NCBI RefSeq assembly: GCF_003367175.1
Contig: NZ_QRGA01000001.1
Location: 763,647-827,646 of the forward strand
Direction: 5' to 3'
Source: Trinickia dinghuensis
GTDB taxonomy: Bacteria; Pseudomonadota; Gammaproteobacteria; Burkholderiales; Burkholderiaceae
Length of the DNA stretch: 64,000 nt
In this document: positions 52,970 to 63,223 of the stretch, piece by piece
Layout of the letters: every line of letters begins with the position of its first letter
Position numbering within the stretch: the first letter of the stretch is position 1
The notes under the pieces: generated by a model
What the model saw: only the letters and a program-made list of their open reading frames with translations
The model's database searches: none
Told to the model about the DNA's origin: nothing
Program-made: the position numbers and the translations under genes

Positions 52970-53197
52970 TCGGACGATCGGGCGAGGCACTCGCTGCCGA
53001 GCGCCTTTGCGCGCCGGCGGCGGGCCGCCTTCGATCACGGATTTCCGTTCTCTGTTTTTTGTTCCGTGATCGCTGTTGCGTAATAGCCGCATCCGCGCCG
53101 TGGCATTTGCACCGAAATTGGGCGACGCTGCTACACTAGTCGCGCTATCGTCGTATCAATCCTATCCACCACACTCAACCACCTAGGGAGGCGTTCG

Positions 53198-53266
53198 ATG
53201 TCCAAAACCGCGCTTGCAGCCGTCCCGAACGTGGCACGTGTTCTCCCTCGCGGCATGCGACGCTGA
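53198..53266 (+). CDS. 22-residue leader ORF upstream of the ABC exporter
   Basis: The ATG at 53198 is preceded by TAGGGAGG (53184-53191), a near-ideal ribosome-binding site with normal spacing. The peptide begins MSKTALAAVPNVARVLPRG and ends in two Arg. It stops about 200 bases before the ABC transporter start and is followed by hairpins at 53293-53367, the layout of a translated leader that controls downstream expression. The peptide resembles no family I know; the remainder of 52970-53462 has no other gene. Confidence 0.5.
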   Translation: MSKTALAAVPNVARVLPRGMRR

Positions 53267-53292
53267 CGTCGCGATTCTCGTCGCCGCGTTCA

Positions 53293-53367
53293 GCCGGAGT
53301 CATCCGGCGCGCAAACCGGCTTTCTTGCATTTCCTGCATTCCAACTAGTTCGCCGCTCCAAGCGGCG
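53293..53367 (+). promoter_or_regulatory. Two stem-loops between the leader ORF and the ABC exporter
   Basis: GCCGGA(gtca)TCCGGC at 53293-53308 and CGCCGCT(cca)AGCGGCG at 53351-53367. The second is a perfect 7-bp GC stem with no T-run after it. The CGGCG repeats that follow (to about 53382) could pair alternatively with the second stem. This is a possible attenuation or start-masking element. Confidence 0.45.
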
Positions 53368-53462
53368 TAGCGGCGTCGCCGACGTTTACCGTCTGCGTCG
53401 CGAAGCGTTTTCTTTTCATTTCAATGGCCCCGGGTGCGGCATGTTCCCCGGGCGGAGCGCCT

Positions 53463-55316
53463 ATGACTCGCAAGATACTCGATCTTGGCGGACAGACGTT
53501 CAAGGACGTCTTTAGATTCGCCTTTACCTACTGGATGCGGCAGCGCTGGCGAATTGCCGGCATCGTCGCGGTCGCATTGTCGATGGCCTTGGTCGACGTG
53601 CTGACGCCACTGTTCGCGGGACGTCTCGTCGATGCACTGGCCGGTGCGGGCCATGCCAAAGCGAGCGCGCTGCACGGCGCCCTCGAATCGTTCGCGGCGC
53701 TGATCGCGCTTGCGCTCGGCAGTGCCTTGCTCCGCTATCTGACGTTCGCGGGCATCATCGCGCTGACGCTGCGGATGATGAGCGAGATCGGCGGCGACGC
53801 GTTCCACCGCGTGCAGCGCCTGTCCACCGACTGGCATGCGAACAGCTTCGCCGGCTCGACCGTGCGCAAGATCACGCGCGGCATGTGGGCGCTCGACATG
53901 CTCAACGACACGCTGATCCTCGGCTTGTTGCCGTCGGTGGTCATGCTCGTCGGCGCCACGGTCTTGCTCGGCATGCATTGGCCGGTGATGGGTGCCGTCG
54001 TCGGCGCGGGCGCCGTGCTCTATATCGCGACTACCGTCGCGCTGACGATCGGCCTGGTCGCGCCGGCCGCACGTCTCGGCAATGCGTGGGACACCCGCAT
54101 GGGCGGCGCGCTGGCGGACGCCGTCACCTGTAATTCAGTCGTCAAGGCGTTCGGCGCGGAAGTGCGCGAAGAGCAACGCTTCGCGCGCGTGATCGGCAAG
54201 TGGCGGCATCGCACGAGCCGGGCATGGGTGCGCGGTACCGTCAACGGCAGCGTGCAGAACGTCATGCTTGCGGGGATGCAGGCGGCGATGCTCGGCGTCG
54301 CGCTCTATCTGTGGATGAACGGGCGGGCCGGCGTGGGCGACATCGCGTTCGCACTGACGATGTTCCTCGTTCTGCAAGGCTATCTGCGCGACGTCGGCAT
54401 GCTCGTGCGTCAACTGCAGCGGTCCGTCAACGATATGGAAGAGCTGGCGCAGCTGACGCGCCAGCCGCTCGGCATTGACGACAAGCCCGGTGCCGGCTCG
54501 CTCGTGGTCGAGCGCGGCGAAATCCGCTTCGAACACGTGACGTTCCGGTACGACGCGCATGCGGCGCCGCTTTATGCCGACTTCTCCGCGCGGATCGCGC
54601 CGGGCGAGCGCGTGGGGCTGATCGGCCATTCGGGCTCGGGCAAGACGACGTTCATCAAGCTGATTCAACGTCTGTACGATGTCTCGGGCGGCGAGATCAC
54701 GATCGACGGGCAAAACATCGCCGGCGTTCGTCAAACTTCGCTGCGCGCGCAGATTGCGATCGTCCAGCAAGAGCCGCTGCTGTTTCACCGGTCGCTTGCC
54801 GAGAACATCGCCTATGCCCGGCCCGGCGCTTCGGCCGTGGAAATCGAGCGTGCGGCGCGGCTCGCGAACGCGCACGAGTTCATCACGTCGCTGCCGAAGG
54901 GGTATGACACGCTGGTTGGCGAGCGTGGCGTGAAGCTGTCGGGCGGCGAGCGGCAACGCGTCGCGATCGCGCGGGCGTTTCTCGCCGATGCGCCCGTGCT
55001 GATCTTCGACGAGGCCACGTCGAGCCTCGACAGCGAGAGCGAAGCGTTGATTCAGGAGGCGATGGAGCGGTTGATGGTGGGACGCACGACGCTCGTCGTG
55101 GCGCACCGGCTCTCTACCGTGCGGGCGCTCGATCGCTTGCTCGTGCTCGACAAAGGACGCATCGTCGAAGAAGGCGATCACGATGCGCTGATCCGGCTCG
55201 AGCACGGCTTGTATCGGCGGTTGTTCGAACGTCAGGCACTCGAGTTGACGAAGGGGCTCGACGCACGGCCGGTGTCCCCGGCCGAACCGGTAGCGACGGC
55301 GGCGGCCGTGGCTTGA
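53463..55316 (+). CDS. ABC exporter, fused permease-ATPase (MsbA/multidrug type)
   Basis: A 617-residue half-transporter expected to dimerise in the inner membrane. Six membrane helices lie in about residues 25-315 (IVAVALSMALVDVLTPLFAG opens the domain). The ATPase has Walker A GHSGSGKTTFIKL, Q-loop IVQQEPLLFHRSLAENIAYA, signature KLSGGERQRVAIARAFL, Walker B VLIFDEATSSLD and the switch His in VVAHRLSTVRALD. The transport substrate is unknown. The ATG at 53463 has GGAG at 53454-53457; an ATG at 53424 gives a 13-residue extension. It may be controlled by the leader ORF and hairpins upstream, and is closed by a good terminator. Confidence 0.9.
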   Translation: MTRKILDLGGQTFKDVFRFAFTYWMRQRWRIAGIVAVALSMALVDVLTPLFAGRLVDALAGAGHAKASALHGALESFAALIALALGSALLRYLTFAGIIALTLRMMSEIGGDAFHRVQRLSTDWHANSFAGSTVRKITRGMWALDMLNDTLILGLLPSVVMLVGATVLLGMHWPVMGAVVGAGAVLYIATTVALTIGLVAPAARLGNAWDTRMGGALADAVTCNSVVKAFGAEVREEQRFARVIGKWRHRTSRAWVRGTVNGSVQNVMLAGMQAAMLGVALYLWMNGRAGVGDIAFALTMFLVLQGYLRDVGMLVRQLQRSVNDMEELAQLTRQPLGIDDKPGAGSLVVERGEIRFEHVTFRYDAHAAPLYADFSARIAPGERVGLIGHSGSGKTTFIKLIQRLYDVSGGEITIDGQNIAGVRQTSLRAQIAIVQQEPLLFHRSLAENIAYARPGASAVEIERAARLANAHEFITSLPKGYDTLVGERGVKLSGGERQRVAIARAFLADAPVLIFDEATSSLDSESEALIQEAMERLMVGRTTLVVAHRLSTVRALDRLLVLDKGRIVEEGDHDALIRLEHGLYRRLFERQALELTKGLDARPVSPAEPVATAAAVA

Positions 55317-55337
55317 GCAATCTCACAATCGCCTTGG

Positions 55338-55363
55338 AAGCCGGCTCTGCGCCGGCTTTTTTT
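55338..55363 (+). terminator. Rho-independent terminator after the ABC exporter
   Basis: AAGCCGGC, loop TCTGC, GCCGGCTT, then a run of T to 55363; it starts 22 bases after the stop codon. Confidence 0.92.
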
Positions 55364-56817
<1,454 letters not shown>

Positions 56818-56819
56818 CA

Positions 56820-57869
56820 ATGACGATGCGCCCTGCCGATGCAAAGAAGACCGCGGGTACGCTCGCGCTGTTCGGCCTCGCCGGTTTCGCCGCGGCTGCC
56901 GTGGTCTGGTATTTCAACGCGCCGGCCAGGGCGCCGCACGCGGGCGCGCAGCCCATCGCCACGGCGGCCGCCGCGCCGCTCGCGCAGGCGGCGCGGGCCG
57001 GGTCGATTCCGGCCGCGCCGTCGTTGCCCGGCGCTCTGGCGGGCTCGATGCCGCCGCGGCTGCCGCTCGACGAGCGAGGCCATTTGCGCAAAGCGCGCAG
57101 TGTGCGCGATTTCTTCGACTATTTCCTGACGGCGCAGAACCAGATGCCGCACAAGGCGCTCGATGCACTCGTGCATCAGGAGATTGCCGCGCAACTCGAC
57201 GGCACGGTGGCCGAACCCGAAGCGCTCGATGTATGGCAGCGCTATCAGGCCTACCTCAAGGCGCTGGGCAGCCTCGACATGCTTTCCGCACAGGCACCTG
57301 CCGATGCCGTCGGTCGCACGAGCGACCTCGATGCGATGCAGTCTTCGCTCGACCAGCGTGCTGCGCTGGCGAGCCGAACGCTCGGCCCCGATTGGAACGA
57401 GGCGTTCTTCGGGCCCGATTGGCGGCACGCGCATTACATGATCGAGCGCTGGCGCGTTCAGCGCGATCCGACTTTGACCGACGCCCAAAAGGCCGCTCGC
57501 CTACAAGCACTTGAAGAAAGTCTGCCGCCTCAGGAGCGCGCGGCACTCGACCGAGATCGACATGCGCAGGCGCAGGTTCATGCAGTGGCACAACTCGCGC
57601 AGCAGGGGATGACGCTCGATCAGCTACGCGCGCAAGCGACGCAGAAGCTTGGACCGCAGGCGGCCGAACGGATCGTGAAAATGCAGCAGGACAACGACGC
57701 ATGGCACGCGAAATACGCCGACTACGCAGCGCAACGCGCGCGCATCGACGCGATGGGCCTGTCCGCTGCCGATCGCGATGCGCAGGTGGCGCAGCTACGG
57801 CAACGGGTGTTCACCGATCCGGCACAGGCGCTGCGCGCAGCGGCGCTTGATGGAGGGGCGGGGCACTAA
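56820..57869 (+). CDS. lipB: Lipase-specific foldase (lipase chaperone)
   Basis: A 349-residue inner-membrane chaperone. One N-terminal helix (about 13-32, LALFGLAGFAAAAVVWYFNA) is followed by an Ala/Pro-rich linker and a helical periplasmic domain that wraps around the lipase. The steric-foldase motif RxxFDYxLxA appears as SVRDFFDYFLTAQ near residue 95, which is diagnostic. Later helices (QALEESLPPQERAALDRDRH, QLAQQGMTLDQLRAQATQKL) fit the family. It is 2 bases after lipA, so the pair is one operon. Also called lif, limA or lipH in other species. Confidence 0.95.
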   Translation: MTMRPADAKKTAGTLALFGLAGFAAAAVVWYFNAPARAPHAGAQPIATAAAAPLAQAARAGSIPAAPSLPGALAGSMPPRLPLDERGHLRKARSVRDFFDYFLTAQNQMPHKALDALVHQEIAAQLDGTVAEPEALDVWQRYQAYLKALGSLDMLSAQAPADAVGRTSDLDAMQSSLDQRAALASRTLGPDWNEAFFGPDWRHAHYMIERWRVQRDPTLTDAQKAARLQALEESLPPQERAALDRDRHAQAQVHAVAQLAQQGMTLDQLRAQATQKLGPQAAERIVKMQQDNDAWHAKYADYAAQRARIDAMGLSAADRDAQVAQLRQRVFTDPAQALRAAALDGGAGH

Positions 57870-57891
57870 GGCGTGCAACGAGCGAGGCCTG

Positions 57892-59457
57892 CTACACCAC
57901 CCGCGCTGCCGCGGACGCGATCTCCTTTTCGATGACCCGCGCCAGCGCATCGAACGCCGGCGCGATCCGCTCGTGCGGCACGCAGGCGTAGCCGAGCAGC
58001 AGCCCCGATTGCGCCGCGCTTTCCTGGCTGTAGTAGGCCGACAGCGGCCGCACGATCACGCCCGCCTCGAACGCGGCCGAAGTCATGGCGCGATCGTCGG
58101 CCCCCTCGGGCAGTCCGAGCACGAAGTGCAGCCCCGCTTCGTCGCCCATGACGGGCAGCGCATTGCCGAAGCGCGAGGTGACCGCGTCGATGAGGATCTG
58201 CCGGCGCTCGCCATACAACGCCCTCATGCGGCGCACGTGCGACGTCAAATAGCCGTCCATGATGAACTCGGCCAGCACCGCTTGATGCATGAGCTGGCCT
58301 TCACGATAGAGTTCGGCCACGCCCGTGCGGAACGTATCCACCAAATGCTCGGGCGCGACCATATAGCCGATGCGCAACCCCGGATACAAAATCTTCCCGA
58401 GACTGCCGACGTAAATGACGCGACCGGCTTCGTCGAGCCCTTGCAGAGAAGCGATCGGCCGGCTGCCGTAGCGGAACTCGCTGTCGTAGTCGTCCTCCAG
58501 GATCCAAACGCCGTGCTGGCGCGCGTATTCGAGCAAGGTCCGCCGGCGGGCCAGGCTCATCACCATGCCGAGCGGATATTGATGAGAAGGCGTCACCACC
58601 GCAAGACGCGGCGGTGCGGCGGGTCCGAACTCGCGTTCGCGCGGATTCAGCCCCTCGCTATCCACCGGGATCGGATCGATCTCCAACCCCGTCGATTGCA
58701 GTACGCTGCGCGCCCCCCAATAACAAGGCTCCTCGACCCACGCGCGATCGCCGACGTCGGTGAGCAGCCGCACGGCAAGATCCATCGACTGATGAATCCC
58801 GGTGGTGAGGATGATTTGATCGGGCGTGCATTTGACCGAGCGCGCCACGCGTAGGTAATCCGATAGGGCTCGCCGCAACGGCCGATAGCCGCCGCCGGGC
58901 GCGTAGGTCAGAAGCTCGGGATTGGCCGATTTCCAGAGCCGAGCCTGCAAGCGGCTCCATGTGCGCGACGGAAATTCGGTCACGTCCGGTACCCCCGGCA
59001 TGAAGGCGCCCCATTGCTTCGGCGCTACGCCCGCCCGGCCGATCAGACGCCGTCCACGCGTGGACAGGCTTTGCTGGGCCAGCGCTTCGCGCGACATGCC
59101 CGGCTCGCTCGCGCGGGGCGAAGACCGAGGGCGGACCGCGGCCGCGTCGGGACGAGTATCGGCCACATAGGTGCCGCTGCCCGTCGTCGACAGCACGTAC
59201 CCTTCGGCCGTCAATTGGTCGTACACGCGCAGCACAGTGTTTCGCGCGATCTCGAGATCGTCCGCCAGCGTTCTCGAACTCGGCAGCTTCGTGCCGGGAG
59301 CCAGTTGCCCCGTCAAGATCGCGTGCTGCACGAGGCGCAGCACCTGACGATACATCGGCTCCGCCGCACCGCGCTCGAGCCGGGCCGCGAGCCAGTCCGA
59401 CAGAATGATCGTATCCAAAGTGGTTCCCTTCGGAATAATGAAATGGCTCCGTCCCAT
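57892..59457 (-). CDS. MocR/PdxR-type regulator (GntR HTH plus aminotransferase-like domain)
   Basis: A 521-residue protein. The GntR winged helix at about 15-85 has EPMYRQVLRLVQHAILTGQL, KLPSSRTLADDLEIARNTVL and YDQLTAEGYVLSTTGSGTYV. A fold-type I aminotransferase domain follows: TYAPGGGYRPLRRALSDYLR, WILEDDYDSEFRYGSRPIAS, and the PLP lysine in YVGSLGKILYPGLRIGYM. PdxR members control vitamin B6 genes, others amine catabolism; the regulated gene is not obvious, as no divergent metabolic gene abuts it. ATG 59457 is used because the longer ORF would need a TTG. It converges with the lipase operon. Confidence 0.9.
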   Translation of the reverse strand: MGRSHFIIPKGTTLDTIILSDWLAARLERGAAEPMYRQVLRLVQHAILTGQLAPGTKLPSSRTLADDLEIARNTVLRVYDQLTAEGYVLSTTGSGTYVADTRPDAAAVRPRSSPRASEPGMSREALAQQSLSTRGRRLIGRAGVAPKQWGAFMPGVPDVTEFPSRTWSRLQARLWKSANPELLTYAPGGGYRPLRRALSDYLRVARSVKCTPDQIILTTGIHQSMDLAVRLLTDVGDRAWVEEPCYWGARSVLQSTGLEIDPIPVDSEGLNPREREFGPAAPPRLAVVTPSHQYPLGMVMSLARRRTLLEYARQHGVWILEDDYDSEFRYGSRPIASLQGLDEAGRVIYVGSLGKILYPGLRIGYMVAPEHLVDTFRTGVAELYREGQLMHQAVLAEFIMDGYLTSHVRRMRALYGERRQILIDAVTSRFGNALPVMGDEAGLHFVLGLPEGADDRAMTSAAFEAGVIVRPLSAYYSQESAAQSGLLLGYACVPHERIAPAFDALARVIEKEIASAAARVV

Positions 59458-59709
59458 GGAACCGTGGCCGATTATATTGGATCGCAAGGAAAGTGCGGCG
59501 CTCGCTAGTCGATGGAGCCAATCGGAACAAGCGCGGCAGCGGAAACAGAATCAGAAACAGCAAGAAAAACCGAGGTGAGACGAACGATGAACGACTTGCC
59601 TGATGATGCTGACCGGCTTCGAATTCCCGTTTGCGTTCGCGACTTCGTTCGACGAAGTGGTGGTGACGTTGTTTCTTGCGGGTGCCGACCAAACGACGCT
59701 GCCGCGTCT

Positions 59710-60483
59710 TCACACCGGCGTATAAATCGCAAGCTTCAGGGCCGGGTCGTCGTTCGCTTGGAATGTCGCATATTCGTAGCGCTGCGTGCCGCGCTTGGGG
59801 TGCTCCAGTACTTTCTGTCCCGACGCGCCGCTGCGCACGTCATGTGCGTTCCACCATTTCGCGAATTGTGGATTCGCCGACCGCAGCCGCTCGACCAATT
59901 CCACGAACGCCGGGTCGCTAGCATGGAGGTCGTGCGTCGCGCGAAAGAGCGCAATCATGCGGCGCGCTTCATCGGCCCAGGTCGATCCGAACAGTTGCCG
60001 CGCGCTCTGTTCGATGAACATGAAGATCAGAACGTTGCGGTCGGCCTGCGCCGCGCGACCGAAGCCGAATAGATCATGGGCGGCTCGGTTCCACGCCAGA
60101 ATGTCCCAGCGCCGGCCGGTGATATAGGCGGGCAGCGACAGACGTGACACCATCCGCTCGATCGCCGGCGGCACGCGCTCGGGAACGAATGCCCGATGTT
60201 CATCGCCTTGCGCGAGCGCGCGCAGATGCGCGGCTTCCGCTTTATTCAGTCGTAGCGCGTGAGCAAGTGCATCGAGGGTTGCATCGGATGGACTGACCGT
60301 TCTTCCCTGCTCGAGCCGCACATACCAATCCACGCCGATTCCGGCCAGCTCCGCCACTTCTTCCCGACGCAAGCCCGGGGTACGGCGGCGTCGCCCGCTT
60401 TTGAGCATGCGCGCGTCCGGCGATAGCTTCTCCCGGCGCGACCGCAAGAACTCTCCAAACTCGCTTCGCCTCGATGTCTGCAT
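59710..60483 (-). CDS. HTH regulator with MmyB-like ligand-binding domain
   Basis: A 257-residue protein. The XRE helix-turn-helix is in the first 75 residues (EFGEFLRSRREKLSPDARML, TPGLRREEVAELAGIGVDWY, VRLEQGRTVSPSDATLDALA). The rest is the PAS-like MmyB domain (LPAYITGRRWDILAWNRAAH, FIEQSARQLFGSTWADEARR, KWWNAHDVRSGASGQKVLEH). These proteins often repress a divergent oxidoreductase; here the neighbour is exactly that, 116 bases away. Ligand unknown, possibly a fatty acid as reported for related proteins. Confidence 0.9.
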   Translation of the reverse strand: MQTSRRSEFGEFLRSRREKLSPDARMLKSGRRRRTPGLRREEVAELAGIGVDWYVRLEQGRTVSPSDATLDALAHALRLNKAEAAHLRALAQGDEHRAFVPERVPPAIERMVSRLSLPAYITGRRWDILAWNRAAHDLFGFGRAAQADRNVLIFMFIEQSARQLFGSTWADEARRMIALFRATHDLHASDPAFVELVERLRSANPQFAKWWNAHDVRSGASGQKVLEHPKRGTQRYEYATFQANDDPALKLAIYTPV

Positions 60484-60516
60484 GCTCGTTTTTATGTCTC
60501 ACGGTGGTATCGACGA

Positions 60517-60558
60517 ATCCTAGGATAGTACCAGGCCTTGTTCCCAATTCTAGGCCTG
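60517..60558. promoter_or_regulatory. Dyads in the divergent promoter region of the HTH regulator and oxidoreductase
   Basis: ATCCTAGGAT (60517-60526) is a 10-bp perfect palindrome. CAGGCCT (60532-60538) and AGGCCTG (60552-60558) form a 7-bp inverted repeat with a 13-base spacer. Either may be the binding site of the HTH regulator. Confidence 0.5.
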
Positions 60559-60598
60559 CCAGAATCGTCTCGTCCAACCATCATTCACGGAGTAGACG

Positions 60599-61678
60599 AT
60601 GAAAGCCGCCATTCTGAAGTCACTCGGCCAGCCGCTCGCGATCGAGCAGATACCCGCCCCTGAACTGGGCACGGGCGAAGTGATCGTGGACGTTGTCGCG
60701 GCACCGGTGTTGCCTTACGCAAACGAGGTGTTCAGCGGCGAGCGCCGCTATTCGATGGAATTGCCGATCGTGCCCGGCTGCGGCGCGATCGGCCGGGTCA
60801 GGGCGAGCGGACCCGATGCAACGCATTTGAAGGTGGGCGACTGGGTGTTCTGCGATCCGACCGTGCGCTCGCGCGACGACGCCTTGATGCCCGACATCAC
60901 ATTGCAGGGCTGGAGCGCGCGCAGCGAAGGCGGGCTGCGTTTGCAGCGGTTCTACCATGATGGCCCATTAGCCGAGATGATTCGCATGCCGACGGAAAAT
61001 GCGATTCGTATCGGCGATATCGATCCGACGGATGCCGCGCGTTGGTGCGCGCTCGTTGTTCTGCTCGTGCCCTATGGTGGGCTGCTTGCTGCTTCGCTCC
61101 AAGCCGGCGAGACATTGCTGGTGAGCGGGGCAACGGGCAATTTCGGAAGCGCTTGCGTGGCTGTCGCGCTTGCGATGGGCGCTCGCTGTGTCGTTGCACC
61201 CGGTCGTAATCAAAAAGTACTCGACGATTTGCAGCGCCGCTTCGGCGAACGCGTGCGAACGGTTCGGCTTTCAGGCGATGAGGACGAAGACCGCGCACGG
61301 ATGCTGCTGGCCGCACCGGGTCCGATCGATTGCGTCCTCGATCTGCTGCCGCCGTCGGCACCGACAAAGGTGGTCCGCACGGCGCTCATGACTGTTCGTC
61401 CCTACGGCCGCGTGATTTTGATGGGCGGCGTGGGCATGCTCGGTGGCGACGAACTCAGCCTGCCGTATCCGTGGCTCATGCGCAACGACATTACGGTGCG
61501 CGGCAAGTGGATGTGTCCGCCCGAAGCGGTGACGCGCATGGCGGGGTTGATCCGGGCCGGCTTGCTCGACCTTGGACACTTCGACGTGACGACATTCGCG
61601 CTCGACGCGGCGAACGAGGCGGTCGATCACGCGGCCGCGCACGGCGGACCGTTCAATATAACCGTCATTCAGCCTTAG
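60599..61678 (+). CDS. Medium-chain alcohol dehydrogenase/quinone-reductase-like oxidoreductase
   Basis: A 359-residue MDR-superfamily protein. MKAAILKSLGQPLAIEQIPA opens the GroES-like domain. LIVSGATGNFGSACV-type sequence (ETLLVSGATGNFGSACVAVA) is the dinucleotide-binding loop, and YGRVILMGGVG lies after it. The catalytic zinc Cys of typical ADH (CGSD) is replaced by VLPYANEVFSGE, and the four structural-zinc Cys are missing, so it probably lacks zinc and acts as a quinone-oxidoreductase-like enzyme. GGAG at about 60589 precedes the ATG. Likely controlled by the divergent HTH regulator. Confidence 0.87.
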   Translation: MKAAILKSLGQPLAIEQIPAPELGTGEVIVDVVAAPVLPYANEVFSGERRYSMELPIVPGCGAIGRVRASGPDATHLKVGDWVFCDPTVRSRDDALMPDITLQGWSARSEGGLRLQRFYHDGPLAEMIRMPTENAIRIGDIDPTDAARWCALVVLLVPYGGLLAASLQAGETLLVSGATGNFGSACVAVALAMGARCVVAPGRNQKVLDDLQRRFGERVRTVRLSGDEDEDRARMLLAAPGPIDCVLDLLPPSAPTKVVRTALMTVRPYGRVILMGGVGMLGGDELSLPYPWLMRNDITVRGKWMCPPEAVTRMAGLIRAGLLDLGHFDVTTFALDAANEAVDHAAAHGGPFNITVIQP

Positions 61679-61707
61679 GCCGGCGATTCCGCTTCATCGC
61701 CTCTTCG

Positions 61708-62436
61708 CTACGCGGACGCGGAGACAACGAGCATCATGGGGCGCTCCAACTCTTTTGCCAGTCCCGGCATCTGCTGGATTTGTTCGGCGGTCGGGGCGAA
61801 CTCTTCGACTCGCCGAATTTGAAAGCTCGCATCGATCAGCGTGTTCAAGGTCGTTGCGAGCGTCCGGTGATATTTCAGTACGTCCTGGACGAACCATTCC
61901 CGTCGACGTTCGCCTTCGGCGAAGTATTGGTTGACAGGCCAAGTCTTGCGGCCATCTTCGTCGGTGATCCAATGTGCATGGGCCGCTGCCGTGAAGATCG
62001 GATGCTCGATCGTGAATACGAAATGGCCTCCGGGGACGAGCGCGTGACGAATCATCCGTACGATGCGACGGAAGTCCTTCACGTAATGAAGCGCCAGCGA
62101 GCTATAAGCGAGGTCGAACGCGGCGTCGGGTAGCTCCAGCGCGTCGAGATCGGCGATGCGATATTCGATCGCCGGGTCGTTCGTAGTCGTTACGGCTCGA
62201 TCGATCATGTTCTGCGAGAGATCGATGCCGAGCACTGATGCCGCGCCGTGTTCGCGCATCCAGCGTGAAGCCCATCCGAAGCCACACCCGAGATCGACGA
62301 CGCGCTTCATGCTCAGGTCGGGCAACATGGCCCGGACCGTGGCCCACTCAGGGGCGCCATCCAGTCCTTGTACCTGTCGCGGCAATTGCCGGTATCCGGC
62401 GAAGAAATCGGGATTGTCGTAGATGTTTTGGGCCAT
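61708..62436 (-). CDS. Class I SAM-dependent methyltransferase
   Basis: A 242-residue cytoplasmic protein. RVVDLGCGFGWASRWMREHG is the SAM-binding motif I, VLGIDLSQNMIDRA the acidic-loop motif II, AIEYRIADLDALELPDAAFD motif III, and LVPGGHFVFTIEHPI the post-motif. It resembles the UbiE/Coq5-like methyltransferase_11 group. Substrate not visible. It converges with the oxidoreductase gene with a 29-base gap. Confidence 0.92.
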   Translation of the reverse strand: MAQNIYDNPDFFAGYRQLPRQVQGLDGAPEWATVRAMLPDLSMKRVVDLGCGFGWASRWMREHGAASVLGIDLSQNMIDRAVTTTNDPAIEYRIADLDALELPDAAFDLAYSSLALHYVKDFRRIVRMIRHALVPGGHFVFTIEHPIFTAAAHAHWITDEDGRKTWPVNQYFAEGERRREWFVQDVLKYHRTLATTLNTLIDASFQIRRVEEFAPTAEQIQQMPGLAKELERPMMLVVSASA

Positions 62437-62811
62437 GTGTCGACCTTGGATAGCGGGGTATTGCTGATACCGGTAACGACAGTTGCCTTGTTAGGCGAAC
62501 ACGATGTCGCAAGAATACATGCAAGCCAATCGGCGATGAGAGATGTCCTAGAGGCGACGACCGGGGGCGCCGACTTAGATCGTGCGTCAGCGGATCGAGC
62601 AGCAGCGAACCCGCACCATCCTTCCTCGCCGCCTGAAGGACGAGGTTTGACGCGCATTTCGATCAAACGCTGACGTCAATCCACATCGTCGGTATTGTGT
62701 GCATCATCGGCAGCATCTGGCTCACTCAACGGCCCGCTCGTCAGGCCGGTGCGCCGGTTTCGACATCCAAACGCCCGTTCAACCCAATGAGAGAACACCG
62801 ACCTGCGACTC
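62437..62811. other. 375-bp interval without a supported gene
   Basis: I see no family resemblance in either strand. It lies between the methyltransferase start and the dienelactone-hydrolase remnant and may contain their promoters. Confidence 0.45.
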
Positions 62812-63048
62812 GTGCGCTCCGCTTTTATCCTGCTTGGCATTCTCATGGCAGCGCCCGTGTTTGCGAAGATGGTGACCAAGCCCGTCGATTGGAAGCTCGA
62901 CGGCACGACCTTCAAAAGCGTGCTCGTTTATGACGATGCGGTGGCGGCGAAGACGGGCGTTTGCCGGTATGACGCAAAGGCCGCTGCTCGATCCTATCGG
63001 ATGATGCACGACTGGCTCGCGGAGACTTTTGCGGAAAAAGGCGCCTAG
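62812..63048 (+). pseudogene. Dienelactone-hydrolase family protein with large in-frame internal deletion
   Basis: A 78-codon frame. Residues 1-48 are the signal (FILLGILMAAPVFA) and first strand of a secreted dienelactone hydrolase: KMVTKPVDWKLDGTTFKSVL and VYDDAVAAK. Residues 49-78, TGVCRYDAKAAARSYRMMHD followed by WLAETFAEKG, are the usual extreme C-terminus of the same family. The roughly 150-170 residues between, with the catalytic Cys-Asp-His and the GFCFGG nucleophile region, are absent, so the product cannot be an active hydrolase. The start is a GTG at 62812. A hairpin lies at 63072-63088 (CCGCCGG-tga-CCGGCGG). Confidence 0.7.
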
Positions 63049-63102
63049 CCGAATGAAGGGCTAGGCGGAAACCGCCGGTGACCGGCGGCGGAGGTATCGA
63101 TG

Positions 63103-63139
63103 TAAAAACGGCTTGCTGTCGTTACCCGACGCAAGCCGT
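63103..63139 (-). terminator. Rho-independent terminator of the first DUF4148 gene
   Basis: On the minus strand ACGGCTTGC pairs with GCAAGCCGT, with an inner GTCG/CGAC stem, followed by TTTTTA. It is about 85 bases after the DUF4148 stop at 63224. Confidence 0.85.
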
Positions 63140-63223
63140 ATTCAATTCGATTCAGCGAAAATCTTTTATGCCGCGCGGCGGGCGATTTTCTCGGCCCACC
63201 CGCGCGACCGACTTCGGCACGGC

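Noticed and set aside
59512..60072. 186-codon plus-strand frame opposite the MmyB-type regulator
   Set aside because: Antisense of a gene with a clear HTH and MmyB domain.
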